Source: Actinomadura sp. NBRC 104412
GTDB taxonomy: Bacteria > Actinomycetota > Actinomycetes > Streptosporangiales > Streptosporangiaceae
DNA: 64,000 nucleotides
Direction: 5' to 3'
Assembly (NCBI RefSeq): GCF_030269515.1
Contig: NZ_BSTM01000002.1
Coordinates: forward strand, 186,001 to 250,000
Positions 1 through 9,736 of the stretch are shown piece after piece; within the stretch, counting starts at the first letter, position 1, and every line of letters begins with the position of its first letter. Below the pieces are notes generated by a model. That model was not told the DNA's origin. It made no database searches and worked only from the letters and a program-made list of their open reading frames with translations. The position numbers were made by a program, and so were the translations under genes.

Positions 1-779
1 CCGCGTCGCTGGGCGCGCATCAGCCCGCCGACCTGAGCCTGACCGGCGACGTGGCCGAGACCGCGCGGGCCGTCCTGGCGGAGCTGGACGCGCGCGGCCG
101 GACGGGCGGCGGGCCGGGGCCGGGCTACCGGTTACCGGAGGTGGCCGAACGGCTGGCGCGCGAGCGGCGCTGGCGCGACCACCCCTATGACGACGAGTCC
201 GACGGGTCCCGCATCGACCCGCGGACCCTGTCGATCGCCCTGGACGACCTGCTGCCCGCCGAGCGCACCCTCGCCGTCGACTCCGGCAACTTCATGGGCT
301 ACCCCGCGATGTACCTGGACGTCCCGGACGGCGACGGCCTGGTGTTCACCCAGGCGTTCCAGTCGGTGGGGCTGGGCCTGGCCACCGCCGTCGGCGCGGC
401 GCTGGCACGCCCCGACCGGCTCACCGTCGCGGCGCTGGGCGACGGCGGCGCGCTGATGTCGATCTCCGAGCTGGAGACCGCGGTGCGGCTCGGGCTCGGC
501 CTGCTGGTGGTGGTGTACGACGACGAGGCGTACGGCGCCGAGGTGCACCACTTCGGCCCGGACGGGCATCCGCTGGACACGGTGACCTTCCCGCCCGCCG
601 ACCTGGCGGCCATCGGGCGGGGCTTCGGCTGCGACGCGGTCACCGTCACCCGGCGCGAGGACCTGGCCGACGTGGCGGACTGGCTGGCCGGGCCGCGCGA
701 CCGTCCGATGGTCGTCCACGCCAAGGTGACGAGGAACGCCCCGTCCTGGTGGCTGGAGGACGCCTTCCGCGGCCACTAG
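1..779 (+). CDS. ThDP-dependent enzyme, C-terminal part (5' end outside window)
   Basis: The reading frame is open from the first bases of the window (codons start at position 3), so this is the last roughly 260 residues of a longer protein. It holds the pyrophosphate-binding half of an acetolactate synthase/benzoylformate decarboxylase-type enzyme: GDGGALMS begins the Mg-ThDP motif, and it ends with DDEAYG where most relatives have NN.YG. The PYR domain and the middle domain are mostly missing, so the substrate cannot be named. It converges on the MFS gene and the two stop codons overlap. The family is secure; the exact reaction is not. Confidence 0.85.
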   Translation, partial: ASLGAHQPADLSLTGDVAETARAVLAELDARGRTGGGPGPGYRLPEVAERLARERRWRDHPYDDESDGSRIDPRTLSIALDDLLPAERTLAVDSGNFMGYPAMYLDVPDGDGLVFTQAFQSVGLGLATAVGAALARPDRLTVAALGDGGALMSISELETAVRLGLGLLVVVYDDEAYGAEVHHFGPDGHPLDTVTFPPADLAAIGRGFGCDAVTVTRREDLADVADWLAGPRDRPMVVHAKVTRNAPSWWLEDAFRGH

Positions 780-2029
780 GCGCGCTCGCCGCGCGAGCGT
801 GTCCCGGCGGGCTCCCGGCGGCCGGGCGGGCGCCGGCCCGGCGCGGCCGCTCCGGCCAGCGCCGCCGCCAGCGCCGCCACGGCCAGGATCAGCAGCCCGA
901 TGAGGTAGGAGTCGGTGAGGACCCGGGTGGCGCCCATCAGCACCGCCATGACCAGTCCGGTCAGCACGGCCGCCGCGGTGGCCAAGCCGATGGTCACGCC
1001 CAGGTCCCGCGGCTCGACCAACTGGGTCGTCAGCGTGAACGCCGCCCCCGCCGCCAGCCCGAGCGCGAACGCCAGCAGGACGAACGTCACGACCGCGGCG
1101 GCGCCCCCGTCCGTGTCCAGCGCCGCGACCAGCGTGAGGCCGGCCGCCGCCCCGAACCCGGCGATCAGCACCGGGCGAGGGCCGAACCGGTCGCCCAGGT
1201 ACCCGCCGAGCGGGCGCGCGGCCACCGCGGCGACCGCGAAGGCCCCGGCCTGCACGACGGCGTCCCGCGGCGCGGTGCCGTGGACGTTGCGCAGATAGGC
1301 GGGCAGGTAGATCACCATGGCCAGGAAGCCGCCGAACGCCAGCGCGTACGGGGGCCACACGCGGCGGGTCGCCTCCCGCTCGCGGGCATGACGCACCCGT
1401 TCCCACACCACCTCGTCGGTGGTGTCCAGACCCGGGGCGTCCCGGCTGTACAGCAGCGTCACCACCCCGGTGACCAGCAGGAGGGCCGCCAGGAACAGGA
1501 AGGTGGCGGTGCGGCCGATCGCGCCCACCAGCGGCGGCGTCGCCAGCGCCGACAGCGCGACCCCGCCCGTGGCCGCGCCCACGATCCCGGTGACCAGCCC
1601 GCGGCGGGCCGGCTCGAACCAGGCGGCCACGGCCGGGACCGCCACCGCGAGCGCCGTGCCCGCCGCGCCCAGCACCAGCGCGCCCGCCACCATGAACGTG
1701 AACGAGTCGTCCATGAACGCCAGATACAGGGTGGGGAAGAACGCCAGGAAGCTGACCACGGGGAACATCGTCTGGCCGCCGTGCCTGTCGGTCATGGCGC
1801 CGATCGGCACCGCCCCGAACGCCCCGGTCAGCAGCGGCACCGCCACCAGGACGGTCCGCTCGGCCCCGGTCAGTTCGATGTCGGAGATCTCCGCCGGTCC
1901 CAGCGGGGCGATCATGGTCCACGCCCAGGAGTTGATCAGGACGGCCCAGCAGGCGAGAAGCAGGCGCCCCCACCGGCCACGCGCCGAAATCCCGGCCTCC
2001 GTGGCCCCGTGTGCGGTCGTCGCCGCCAT
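776..2029 (-). CDS. MFS transporter, NarK (nitrate/nitrite porter)-like
   Basis: Integral membrane protein of 417 residues with about twelve hydrophobic segments. The loop after TM2 has the MFS-type DRHGG, and the second half has FGGFLAMVIYLPAYLRNV, which resembles the FGGF..YLPTYL segment of NarK-family nitrate/nitrite porters. The ATG at 2029 was chosen because it follows a G-rich ribosome site (GGGGGTGGG); upstream in-frame codons give an unlikely Arg/Pro-rich lead. It differs clearly from the second NarK-like gene near 61 kb. Nitrate or nitrite is the first guess, but other anions or carboxylates are possible. Confidence 0.7.
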   Translation of the reverse strand: MAATTAHGATEAGISARGRWGRLLLACWAVLINSWAWTMIAPLGPAEISDIELTGAERTVLVAVPLLTGAFGAVPIGAMTDRHGGQTMFPVVSFLAFFPTLYLAFMDDSFTFMVAGALVLGAAGTALAVAVPAVAAWFEPARRGLVTGIVGAATGGVALSALATPPLVGAIGRTATFLFLAALLLVTGVVTLLYSRDAPGLDTTDEVVWERVRHAREREATRRVWPPYALAFGGFLAMVIYLPAYLRNVHGTAPRDAVVQAGAFAVAAVAARPLGGYLGDRFGPRPVLIAGFGAAAGLTLVAALDTDGGAAAVVTFVLLAFALGLAAGAAFTLTTQLVEPRDLGVTIGLATAAAVLTGLVMAVLMGATRVLTDSYLIGLLILAVAALAAALAGAAAPGRRPPGRREPAGTRSRGERA

Positions 2030-2225
2030 GACCCACCCCCAAAGATTCCATACCCGCAGCAGCGGTTCTCTCGGCCATGAATCGCCCGTGGCTGGGCAGA
2101 CTGTCGATCGTGGCTCGGCGCCACGGGGGACGTGCCCGCCACGCACGCCCAAGTACCCGGATCGGCGTCCGTGATGCGCACGGACCGTGACAGCGCCGTG
2201 ACGGGAGATTGTCGCGACTCGCTGA

Positions 2226-2255
2226 TTGACCGGATTTGTCCCATCTACTTACGTT
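2226..2255 (+). promoter_or_regulatory. Predicted housekeeping promoter of glpF-glpK
   Basis: TTGACC (2226-2231) and TACGTT (2250-2255) are spaced by 18 nt and lie about 45 nt before the glpF start. An imperfect dyad TGTG...CACA lies between this promoter and the ribosome site and could be an operator, for example for an IclR-type glycerol regulator. No such regulator gene is in the window. Confidence 0.45.
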
Positions 2256-2298
2256 CGCGGCAGTTGTGTCTCATGTCACACCGCCCCGAGGAGGAGAG

Positions 2299-3141
2299 AT
2301 GGCGGAACGACTGAGATTTCCTCCGCTGGCCAAGGAGATGGCCGCGGAGTTCGCCGGCACCATGATCCTGATCCTCTTCGGGGTGGGGGTGGTGGCGCAG
2401 GTCATCGCGGGCTCCGGCCTGACCGACGGCGCGCTCGGCGACCACGACAGCATCACCTGGGGCTGGGGCATCGGCGTGACGCTCGGCGTGTACGTCGCCG
2501 CGCGGATGACCGGCGGCCACATCAACCCCGCCGTCACCGTCGCCCTGGCGTTGTTCAAACGGTTCTCCTGGAACAAGGTGGCGCCGTACGTCCTGGCGCA
2601 GACGGCCGGCGCCTTCGTGGCGGCCCTGATCGTCCGGTGGAACTACACCGAAGTGCTGGACGCGTTCGACCCCGGCCACACGATCAAGAGCCAGCTCGTC
2701 TTCAGCACCCTGCCGGGCAACGGCACGCTGCCGGTCGGCATGTGGGGCGGCTTCCGCGACCAGGTCATCGGCACCGCGATCCTGCTCTTCCTGGTCATGG
2801 CGCTGACCGACCTGCGCAACAACCCGCCGCTCGCCAACCTCACCCCGTTCGTCATCGGGCTGCTGGTGGTGGGCATCGGCATGGCGTGGGGCACCGACGC
2901 CGGGTACGCGATCAACCCCGCCCGTGACCTCGGGCCGAGGCTGGCGCAGTACCTCACCGGATACGGCGGGGCGTGGCGCGACCAGCACGGCGACCTGTAC
3001 TTCTGGGTGCCGATCGCCGGACCGCTGATCGGCGGTGCCATCGGCGCCGGGTTGTACCTGTTCCTGATCGGCCGCAACCTGCCGCCGCCGGAGGAGACGC
3101 CGGAGGAGGAAGAGGAGACCAAGCCCGAGTACAAGCCGTGA
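2299..3141 (+). CDS. glpF: Glycerol uptake facilitator (MIP/aquaglyceroporin family)
   Basis: A 280-residue membrane channel protein for passive glycerol entry. Both half-channel signatures are present: GGHINPAVT (NPA at 76-78) and [13 protein letters not shown] (NPA at 206-208). The Asp after the second NPA is typical of glycerol facilitators rather than strict water channels. The C-terminus (about 264-280) is a very acidic cytoplasmic tail. The ATG at 2299 has AGGAGG four bases upstream; a longer in-frame start at 2236 would overlap the predicted promoter and is rejected. glpK follows after 76 nt, so the two form an operon that imports and traps glycerol. Confidence 0.93.
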   Translation: MAERLRFPPLAKEMAAEFAGTMILILFGVGVVAQVIAGSGLTDGALGDHDSITWGWGIGVTLGVYVAARMTGGHINPAVTVALALFKRFSWNKVAPYVLAQTAGAFVAALIVRWNYTEVLDAFDPGHTIKSQLVFSTLPGNGTLPVGMWGGFRDQVIGTAILLFLVMALTDLRNNPPLANLTPFVIGLLVVGIGMAWGTDAGYAINPARDLGPRLAQYLTGYGGAWRDQHGDLYFWVPIAGPLIGGAIGAGLYLFLIGRNLPPPEETPEEEEETKPEYKP

Positions 3142-3166
3142 CCCGCCCCGCGGCGTGAACCGTCCC

Positions 3167-3192
3167 GGCCGGCGCCCGGCCCGGCGCCGGCC
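3167..3192 (+). promoter_or_regulatory. RNA hairpin between glpF and glpK
   Basis: A perfect 10-bp stem (GGCCGGCGCC / GGCGCCGGCC) with a 6-nt loop lies just before the glpK ribosome site. There is no U-tract, so it is more likely an mRNA stability or attenuation element than a full terminator. Confidence 0.5.
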
Positions 3193-3217
3193 GACCACGG
3201 CAGGAAGGGAGTGCCGC

Positions 3218-4735
3218 ATGGCCGACTTCGTCGGAGCGATCGATCAGGGCACCACCAGCACCCGGTTCATGATCTTCGATCATGGCGGTAACGAGGTGGC
3301 CCGCCACCAGCTGGAACACGAGCAGATCCTGCCCCAGGCCGGCTGGGTGGAGCACAACCCCACCGAGATCTGGGAGCGCACCCGCGCGGTGACCGAGACC
3401 GCGATGAACAGGGCGGGACTGCACCATACCGACCTGGCCGCCCTCGGCATCACCAACCAGCGGGAGACCGCGGTCGTGTGGAACCGCCGCACCGGCCGCC
3501 CGTACTACAACGCGATCGTGTGGCAGGACACCCGCACCGACCGCATCGCCTCGGCGCTGGAGCGCGACGGCCGCGGCGACACCATCCGGCGGCGCGCCGG
3601 GCTGCCCCCGGCGACCTACTTCTCCGCCGGGAAGGTCCAGTGGATCCTGGAGAACGTCGACGGCGTCCGCGAGGACGCCGAGCGCGGCGAGGCGCTCTTC
3701 GGCAACATCGACACCTGGCTGCTGTGGAACCTCACCGGAGGCCGTGAGGGCGGCGTGCACGTCACCGACGTCACCAACGCCAGCCGCACGATGCTGATGG
3801 ACCTGGAGACCCTGGACTGGGACGACGAGCTGCTGTCGTTCTTCGGCATCCCGCGCGCCATGCTGCCGGAGATCAGGCCGTCGTCCGCGCCCGACCCGTA
3901 CGGCGTGACCCTGGCCACCGGGCCGCTGCACGGCGAGGTGCCGCTGACCGGGGCCCTCGGAGACCAGCAGGCCGCCACCGTCGGCCAGGTGTGCTTCGCC
4001 GTCGGGGAGGCGAAGAACACCTACGGGACGGGCAACTTCCTGCTGCTCAACACCGGCAACGAGCTGGTCAGGTCCAAGGCCGGGATGCTCACCACCGTCT
4101 GCTACCGCTTCGGCGACGCCGCGCCGGTGTACGCGCTGGAAGGATCGATCGCGGTGACCGGGTCGGCGGTGCAGTGGCTGCGCGACCAGCTCGGCATCAT
4201 CTCCACGGCGGCGCAGAGCGAAGCGCTGGCCTCGCAGGTGGAGGACAACGGCGGGGTGTACTTCGTGCCCGCGTTCTCGGGGCTGTTCGCCCCGTACTGG
4301 CGTTCGGACGCGCGCGGCGCCATCGTCGGGCTGTCCCGCTTCAACACCAACGCCCATCTCGCCAGGGCCACCTTAGAGGCGATCGCCTACCAGTCCCGCG
4401 ACGTCGCGGAGGCGATGCGGGAGGACTCGGGCGTCTCGCTGCCCGTCCTCAAGGTCGACGGCGGTGTCACCGCCAACGACCTGGCCATGCAGATCCAGGC
4501 GGACGTGCTGGGCGTCCCGGTGTCCAAGCCGGTCGTCGCCGAGACCACGGCGCTCGGCTCCGCCTACGCCGCGGGCCTGGCGGTCGGGTTCTGGTCCAAC
4601 ACCGACGAGCTCCGCCAGAACTGGAACGAGGACCGCCGCTGGGAACCCCAGTGGTCGGAGGAACAGAGGGAGGAGGCATACGCCGGCTGGAAGAAGGCCG
4701 TCGAGCGCACCTTCCGCTGGCTGGAGGTGGACTGA
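3218..4735 (+). CDS. glpK: Glycerol kinase
   Basis: ATP-dependent phosphorylation of glycerol to sn-glycerol 3-phosphate in the cytoplasm. The 505 residues match the usual FGGY-kinase length. The N-terminal phosphate-binding motif [11 protein letters not shown] is at 7-17, followed by NQRET and WQDTRT (around 77-105), YGTGNF, and the C-terminal [12 protein letters not shown] signature. The ATG at 3218 follows GGAAGGGAG; the longer frame from 3155 is non-coding in character. It is co-directional with glpF. No glycerol-3-phosphate dehydrogenase gene is in the window. Confidence 0.96.
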   Translation: MADFVGAIDQGTTSTRFMIFDHGGNEVARHQLEHEQILPQAGWVEHNPTEIWERTRAVTETAMNRAGLHHTDLAALGITNQRETAVVWNRRTGRPYYNAIVWQDTRTDRIASALERDGRGDTIRRRAGLPPATYFSAGKVQWILENVDGVREDAERGEALFGNIDTWLLWNLTGGREGGVHVTDVTNASRTMLMDLETLDWDDELLSFFGIPRAMLPEIRPSSAPDPYGVTLATGPLHGEVPLTGALGDQQAATVGQVCFAVGEAKNTYGTGNFLLLNTGNELVRSKAGMLTTVCYRFGDAAPVYALEGSIAVTGSAVQWLRDQLGIISTAAQSEALASQVEDNGGVYFVPAFSGLFAPYWRSDARGAIVGLSRFNTNAHLARATLEAIAYQSRDVAEAMREDSGVSLPVLKVDGGVTANDLAMQIQADVLGVPVSKPVVAETTALGSAYAAGLAVGFWSNTDELRQNWNEDRRWEPQWSEEQREEAYAGWKKAVERTFRWLEVD

Positions 4736-4779
4736 ACGGGCCGTGTCATGTGAACGGGCCGCGTGTCATGTGAACGAGG
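4736..4779. repeat. Short direct repeat at the glpK / oxidoreductase junction
   Basis: Two near-identical copies of ACGGGCCG(CG)TGTCATGTGAA lie in tandem between and into the two convergent gene ends. This is probably a local duplication; no function is evident. Confidence 0.5.
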
Positions 4780-5743
4780 CGGCGACCTTGTCGATCACTT
4801 CGAGGACGGCGACCGACTCGGCGAGCGGCAGCCGCGGCGACTCGGTGAGGCCCTGGCGCAGGCAGCGTGCCACCTCCTCGGCCTGGTAGGTGAAGCCGTT
4901 CCCCTCCAGCTCGACGGTGAAGGTCTCGGGGTCGCGTCCCTCGCGGGTGAGCGTCATGGCGGAGGGCTTGTAGAACGGCGACGCCAGCTCGATGCGGCCC
5001 TTGGTGCCGACCACGGCGGCGGTGTGCGGTGAGAACCCCATCAGCCCGCAGTGCAGCAGCGCCACGGCGCCCGACTCGTAGCCCAGCAGCATCCCGGTGT
5101 TGGCGTCGACGCCGGTGGGCGCGGGCGCGGACACCGCCTGCACCGTGCTGGGCGGGCCCAGTAGCGGCCAGGTGATCGACAGGACGTAGCAGCCCAGGTC
5201 GAGCAGCGCGCCCCCGGCCAGCTCCGGCGCCCACATGCGGTGGGCCGGGTCGTACGGCGGCGCGATGGAGAAGTCGGCGTAGATGGCCGAGACCTCACCG
5301 ATCGCGCCGTCGGCGACCAGCCCGTTCATGCGCCGCACCAGCGGGCTGAACCGCGTCCACATGCCCTCCATCATGAACAGGCCGCGGGCGCGCGCCACCT
5401 CCGCCAGCCGCCGCGCCTCGTCCGCGGAGACCGTGAGCGGCTTCTCCACCAGGACGGCCCGTCCCGCCTCCAAGCACAGTTGTGCCGCGTCGGCGTGCGC
5501 CGGATGCGGGGTGGCGATGTAGACGACGTCCACGTCCCGGTCGGCGGCCAGCTCGGCGTAGGAGCCGTGCGCCCGCCCGATGCCGTGCCGCCGGGCGAAC
5601 GCGGCCGCGGTCTCCGGCGCGCGGGACCCCACGGCGGCGACCTCGTGGCCGTCCAGGCGCAGCAGGTCGGCGGTGAAGACCTCGGCGATCGCGCCCGTGC
5701 CCAGGATTCCCCAGCGAATCGGCCCATCGGTCATAGCGGACAT
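4766..5743 (-). CDS. Gfo/Idh/MocA-family NAD(P)-dependent oxidoreductase
   Basis: A 325-residue soluble dehydrogenase. The N-terminal Rossmann motif GILGTGAIAE is at 12-21. The family EKP motif is at 100-102, its Lys being the usual catalytic or cofactor-positioning residue. These are followed by a GMWTRFSP segment typical of the trans-dihydrodiol dehydrogenase branch. The C-terminal alpha/beta domain is complete. An ATG at 5734 (MTDGPIRW) is an equally plausible start. It stands alone between glpK (convergent) and the protease gene (divergent), so context does not reveal the sugar or diol substrate. Confidence 0.85.
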   Translation of the reverse strand: MSAMTDGPIRWGILGTGAIAEVFTADLLRLDGHEVAAVGSRAPETAAAFARRHGIGRAHGSYAELAADRDVDVVYIATPHPAHADAAQLCLEAGRAVLVEKPLTVSADEARRLAEVARARGLFMMEGMWTRFSPLVRRMNGLVADGAIGEVSAIYADFSIAPPYDPAHRMWAPELAGGALLDLGCYVLSITWPLLGPPSTVQAVSAPAPTGVDANTGMLLGYESGAVALLHCGLMGFSPHTAAVVGTKGRIELASPFYKPSAMTLTREGRDPETFTVELEGNGFTYQAEEVARCLRQGLTESPRLPLAESVAVLEVIDKVAASFT

Positions 5744-5872
5744 CGTAGGACCGCTTGCCGAACGGGGTGGTGTGGTTGCGTCTCATGCCATGTGACGGCA
5801 TGATGACGCTGCGGATTGGATCGGCTCCGCAGCGTAGCCGACGCCTTGTGCTTCACGCCGGGGAGGACACTC

Positions 5873-6709
5873 ATGGCCGGACGCTTGGCCGCCGCGACGC
5901 TCGCCTGCACCGTGGGCGCCGTCCCGCTCATGACGTCCGGTACGGCTACGGCCGCCGTGCCGGTGGTGAGCGGTCCCTTCGCCGGGACGGTCGCGCTCAG
6001 CAACTGCTCGGGCTCCCTGGTGCGCGGCCCGTGGACACGGGACGCCGACAGGGCGCTGGTGCTGACCAACGGGCACTGCCTGGAGACCGGGATGCCCGCG
6101 GCCGGAGAGGTGATCGTCGACCGCCCCTCGTCCCGGGCCTTCCGGCTGCTGGCCCCCGGCGGCGACCACGACCTGGGCACGCTCACCGCCACCAGGATCG
6201 AGTACGCCACCATGACCGACACCGACGTGACCGTCTACCGCGTCCGCTCCACCTACGCCCAGATCCGCCGCAAGTACGGGATCTCCGCGCTGCGGCTCTC
6301 CGACACCCGCCCCCGGGCCGGGACGCGGATCCGGGTGGTGTCCGGCTACTGGAGGAAGATCTACTCCTGCGGGCTCGACGGTTTCGTGTACCGCATGCGT
6401 GAGGCGGGCTGGACCTGGAAGGACTCCCTGCGCTACACGCCCGAGTGCGCCACCATCGCGGGCACCTCGGGATCGCCCGTCCTGGACGCCCGCACCCGCC
6501 AGGTCATCGGCGTCAACAACACCGGCAACGAGGACGGCGAGCGCTGCACCCTCAACAACCCGTGCGAGGTCGCCCGGGACGGCACCGTCACCATCCGGAA
6601 GGGCATCGGCTACGGCCAGCAGACGTACCTGCTGGCCCGCTGCCTGGGACGTGGCGGCGACGTCGTCCTCGGCGGCTCGTGCCGCCTGCCCCGTCCCGCG
6701 TCCCGGTAG
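5873..6709 (+). CDS. Secreted trypsin-like serine protease
   Basis: A 278-residue exported protein. It starts with a signal peptide (hydrophobic 5-27, likely cleavage after the ATAA segment). The mature domain has a chymotrypsin-fold triad: His68 in LTNGHCLE, a likely Asp118 in TDTDVTVYRV, and Ser199 in GTSGSPVL, where the usual GDSGG is changed to GTSGS. Three or four Cys pairs could form disulfides, as in extracellular actinomycete proteases. The ATG at 5873 follows GGGGAGGA; the frame upstream to 5816 looks non-coding. There is no propeptide of the alpha-lytic type, so it may act as a housekeeping extracellular peptidase. Its substrate is unknown. Confidence 0.8.
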   Translation: MAGRLAAATLACTVGAVPLMTSGTATAAVPVVSGPFAGTVALSNCSGSLVRGPWTRDADRALVLTNGHCLETGMPAAGEVIVDRPSSRAFRLLAPGGDHDLGTLTATRIEYATMTDTDVTVYRVRSTYAQIRRKYGISALRLSDTRPRAGTRIRVVSGYWRKIYSCGLDGFVYRMREAGWTWKDSLRYTPECATIAGTSGSPVLDARTRQVIGVNNTGNEDGERCTLNNPCEVARDGTVTIRKGIGYGQQTYLLARCLGRGGDVVLGGSCRLPRPASR

Positions 6710-6767
6710 CCGGGCCGTTCGGTGTTATTGGTCGCATTCCTTCCCCTATGTCGGGTAGGGGCCGGGC

Positions 6768-8612
6768 ATGGACCAACATGAGCTGCGCGAACTCGGGCAG
6801 AGGCTGCGCGTGGACGCCGTCCGCGCGTCCGGCGCCGCCGGGTCGGGGCACCCCACCTCGTCGATGTCGGCGGCGGACCTGATGGCGGTCCTGCTCGCCC
6901 ACCACCTGCGCTCGGACTTCGCGGCCCCGTCCAACCCCGCCAACGACCGGCTGATCTTCTCCAAGGGGCACGCCTCGCCCCTGCTGTACGCCCTGCACGC
7001 GGCGGCCGGGGCGATCAGCGACGAGGAACTGCTGACGTTCCGGAGGCTGGGCAGCCGCCTGGAGGGCCATCCCACGCCGCGGCTGCCGGGAGTGGACGTG
7101 GCCACCGGGTCGCTGGGCCAGGGACTACCCGTCGGCGTGGGCATGGCTCTGACGGGCAAGCACCTCGACCAGCTCCCGTACAGGGTGTACGTGCTGTGCG
7201 GTGACAGCGAGATGGCCGAGGGATCGGTCTGGGAGGCCGCCGAGCACGCCGGGTTCGAGAACCTGGACAACCTCTGCGCGATCATCGACGTGAACCGGCT
7301 GGGGCAGCGCGGCCCCACCCGGCACGGCTGGGACACCGGCGCCTACGCCGCCCGCTTCGGCGCGTTCGGCTGGCACACGATCGAGATCGACGGCCATGAC
7401 GTGGACACGATCGACGCCGCGTACGCGGAGGCCGCGGCGACCGGGGGACGCCCCACCGCGATCATCGCCCGTACCGAGAAGGGGCACGGCGTGGCCGCGG
7501 TCGCCGACCAGGAAGGCCAGCACGGCAAGCCGCTGCCGGACACCGAGGACGCGGTCGCCGAGCTCGGCGGGCGCCGCCACATCACGGCCGAACCGCGGCA
7601 CCCCGAGTCCGCGCCCTGCTCCCGTCCGCTGGACCACGGCACCTTCCACCCTCCCCTGTACGAGAAGGGCGAAGAGGTCGCCACGCGCAACGCCTACGGC
7701 GAGGCGCTGGCCGCCCTGGGCGACGCGCGCGGGGACGTGGTCGCGCTGGACGGCGAGGTCAGCGACTCCACCCGGTCCGCGATGTTCGCCAAGGCGCACC
7801 CGGAACGGTTCTTCGAGATCTATATCGCCGAGCAGCTGATGGTCGCGACGGCCGTGGGGATGCAGGCACGCGGCTGGATGCCGTACGTGTCCACCTTCGC
7901 CGCGTTCCTGACCCGGGCCTACGACTTCATCCGGATGGCGGCGGTCAGCCGCGCCGACCTCAACCTGTCCGGCTCCCACGCGGGCGTCGCGATCGGGCAG
8001 GACGGCCCGTCCCAGATGGGCCTGGAGGACCTGGCGGCGCTCCGCGCGGTGCACGGCAGCACCGTCCTGTACCCGTGCGACGCCAACCAGACCGCACGGC
8101 TGGTCGGCGAGATGGCCGGGGCGTCCGGCATCCGGTACATACGCACCACCCGGGGCAAGACCCCGGTGATCTACGGACCGGACGAGAGCTTCCACATCGG
8201 TGGCAGCAAGGTCCTGTGCGCCACCGAGAACGACGAGGTCACCCTGGTCGGGGCCGGGGTGACCGTGCACGAGGCGCTGAAGGCCGCCGCCCGCCTGGAC
8301 GTGGCCGGCATCGCCGCCCGGGTGATCGACCTGTACTCGGTCAAGCCGGTGGACGTGGACACGCTGCGGGAGGCCGCCGAGGTCACCGGCCACATGGTGG
8401 TCGTCGAGGACCACTGGCCCGAGGGCGGCCTGGGCGACGCCGTGATGAGCGCGTTCGCCGACGGCTGGGCCCCGCCCCGGGTGATCCGCCTGGGCGTACG
8501 GGACATGCCCGGTTCGGCCACCCCGGAGGAGCAGATGGCGGTGGCGGGCATCGACGCCGACGCGATCGTCGCGGCGGCGCACGACATGGTCGACCTGGCC
8601 GCCCTTCCCTGA
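6768..8612 (+). CDS. tkt: Transketolase
   Basis: ThDP-dependent transfer of two-carbon ketol units in the pentose phosphate pathway. The 614 residues include all three domains: the ThDP-binding N-domain (GSGHPTS at 26-32, and GDSEMAEGSVWE...N near 145-180), the pyrimidine-binding middle domain (GVAIGQDGPSQMGLEDLA), and the C-terminal domain. The shorter length and the sequence style resemble the animal-type/short transketolases rather than the 690-residue bacterial TktA. A second, canonical transketolase may therefore exist elsewhere. It is a single-gene unit between the protease and the small membrane gene. Confidence 0.9.
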   Translation: MDQHELRELGQRLRVDAVRASGAAGSGHPTSSMSAADLMAVLLAHHLRSDFAAPSNPANDRLIFSKGHASPLLYALHAAAGAISDEELLTFRRLGSRLEGHPTPRLPGVDVATGSLGQGLPVGVGMALTGKHLDQLPYRVYVLCGDSEMAEGSVWEAAEHAGFENLDNLCAIIDVNRLGQRGPTRHGWDTGAYAARFGAFGWHTIEIDGHDVDTIDAAYAEAAATGGRPTAIIARTEKGHGVAAVADQEGQHGKPLPDTEDAVAELGGRRHITAEPRHPESAPCSRPLDHGTFHPPLYEKGEEVATRNAYGEALAALGDARGDVVALDGEVSDSTRSAMFAKAHPERFFEIYIAEQLMVATAVGMQARGWMPYVSTFAAFLTRAYDFIRMAAVSRADLNLSGSHAGVAIGQDGPSQMGLEDLAALRAVHGSTVLYPCDANQTARLVGEMAGASGIRYIRTTRGKTPVIYGPDESFHIGGSKVLCATENDEVTLVGAGVTVHEALKAAARLDVAGIAARVIDLYSVKPVDVDTLREAAEVTGHMVVVEDHWPEGGLGDAVMSAFADGWAPPRVIRLGVRDMPGSATPEEQMAVAGIDADAIVAAAHDMVDLAALP

Positions 8613-8729
8613 TCGGCGGTGCCCGGCCAGGGCGGCGATGCTCGGTCAGGGCGGCGGGCGGTGCACGGTCGGGGCGGCGCCGGTCCTGGGAGCGGGCAGG
8701 GTCGGTCCTCGGGCAGGGCGGCGCCGGGC
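8613..8729. repeat. Low-complexity GGTCAGGGCGGCG-type repeats
   Basis: Four to five imperfect copies of a GGNCNGGGCGGCG unit fill the gap between the transketolase stop and the leftward membrane gene. No gene is seen. Confidence 0.5.
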
Positions 8730-9056
8730 TCAGACGCGGAAGCGCCGGGCGATCACGATCAGGTCGGTCAGCGCGATCAGGGCGAGCACGGCGCAGATCC
8801 CCGCGGCGACCGCGGCGCCCGTGCTGTCGTCCCGGGCCGACACCAGGGCGAACAGGACCGCCGCCACCACGCCCGACACCAGGGCGACCGACGACATCAC
8901 GGCGCGCAGCCGCAGGGGGCTGCGCGCCGTGAGCGGTTCCGTCCCGGGCGGCTGGCGGTGATGCGGCGGCCCCTCCGCCCGTTGCGGCTCCCCATGGGGG
9001 CGCGGTCGCTCAGGTGGGCCTGGCCTGGGCTCGGGGTCCTGCGAGGGGCCGGTCAT
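8730..9056 (-). CDS. Small two-TM membrane protein (possibly DUF6343-like)
   Basis: 108 residues. The first 40 are Pro/Arg-rich and probably cytoplasmic. They are followed by TARSPLRLRA and two hydrophobic helices (about 53-73 and 81-100), ending in ARRFRV. This arrangement (TARSxLRLR before two TM helices) recalls a small actinobacterial family of unknown function. Its ATG lies three bases after the stop of the PEBP gene, so the two are very likely co-transcribed and translationally coupled. Confidence 0.65.
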   Translation of the reverse strand: MTGPSQDPEPRPGPPERPRPHGEPQRAEGPPHHRQPPGTEPLTARSPLRLRAVMSSVALVSGVVAAVLFALVSARDDSTGAAVAAGICAVLALIALTDLIVIARRFRV

Positions 9057-9059
9057 GCG

Positions 9060-9512
9060 TCACCGTCCGTAGAGGCCGACGAGCGTGCCGGTCGCCACGA
9101 CGGTGCCGTCCTCGGCGTCCCTGAGGTCCTCGATGGAGAATCCCTCTTCGAGATTCGTCGGCTCCGACAGCCCGTAAAGATGGAAGATGTAACGGTGCGG
9201 CTCGTCCCCCTTCGGCGGGTGCGGGCCACCGTACCCGGGCGTCCCGTAGTCGTTGCGTCCGACCACGGCCTCTGTGGGTGTGTCGCCCTCCTCGATCTCG
9301 GTGGTGTCCGGCGGGATCCCGGCCAGGAGCCAGTGGACGAAGGTGCCGCTCGGCGCGTCCGGGTCCTCGCACACCAGCGCGAGCTCCACCACGTCCTCGG
9401 GCGGTTCGGACCATTCCAGCGGCGGCGAGAGGTCCCCGTTGGCGTGCGAGTACTCGGCCGGGATCACGGCATGGTCGTTGAAGGCCGGACTACGCAGCGT
9501 CATGTGCTCCAT
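9060..9512 (-). CDS. PEBP / YbhB-YbcL (Raf kinase inhibitor-like) family protein
   Basis: About 150 residues with both family signatures: CEDPDAPSGTFVHWLLAGIP and YGGPHPPKGDEPHRYIFHLY, which form the phosphate/carboxylate-binding pocket. The bacterial members have no settled function. Start choice is uncertain: ATG at 9512 (MEHMTLRS) or ATG at 9503 (MTLRSPAF), the latter giving the usual family beginning. It leads a two-gene leftward unit and is divergent from paaZ. Confidence 0.85.
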   Translation of the reverse strand: MEHMTLRSPAFNDHAVIPAEYSHANGDLSPPLEWSEPPEDVVELALVCEDPDAPSGTFVHWLLAGIPPDTTEIEEGDTPTEAVVGRNDYGTPGYGGPHPPKGDEPHRYIFHLYGLSEPTNLEEGFSIEDLRDAEDGTVVATGTLVGLYGR

Positions 9513-9736
9513 GGTGTTCCCGTGCCCGCTCAGCCCACGGGAATGCAGCCGCGTCCCGGATGACCGCATCGAGGACGGACCGCAGGTGATCGCGGTCTTC
9601 ACAAAGAACCCCGCCGGGACCTGTCATCTCTGCGACGCATGATTCGGCGGGATCGGTGAAAGGCTGGACCCTGGACGCCCGGCCGGCGCGACCGGGGCCG
9701 GGCGGCGTGCGAGCGAGGCCGGACGAGGAGGTCCCT

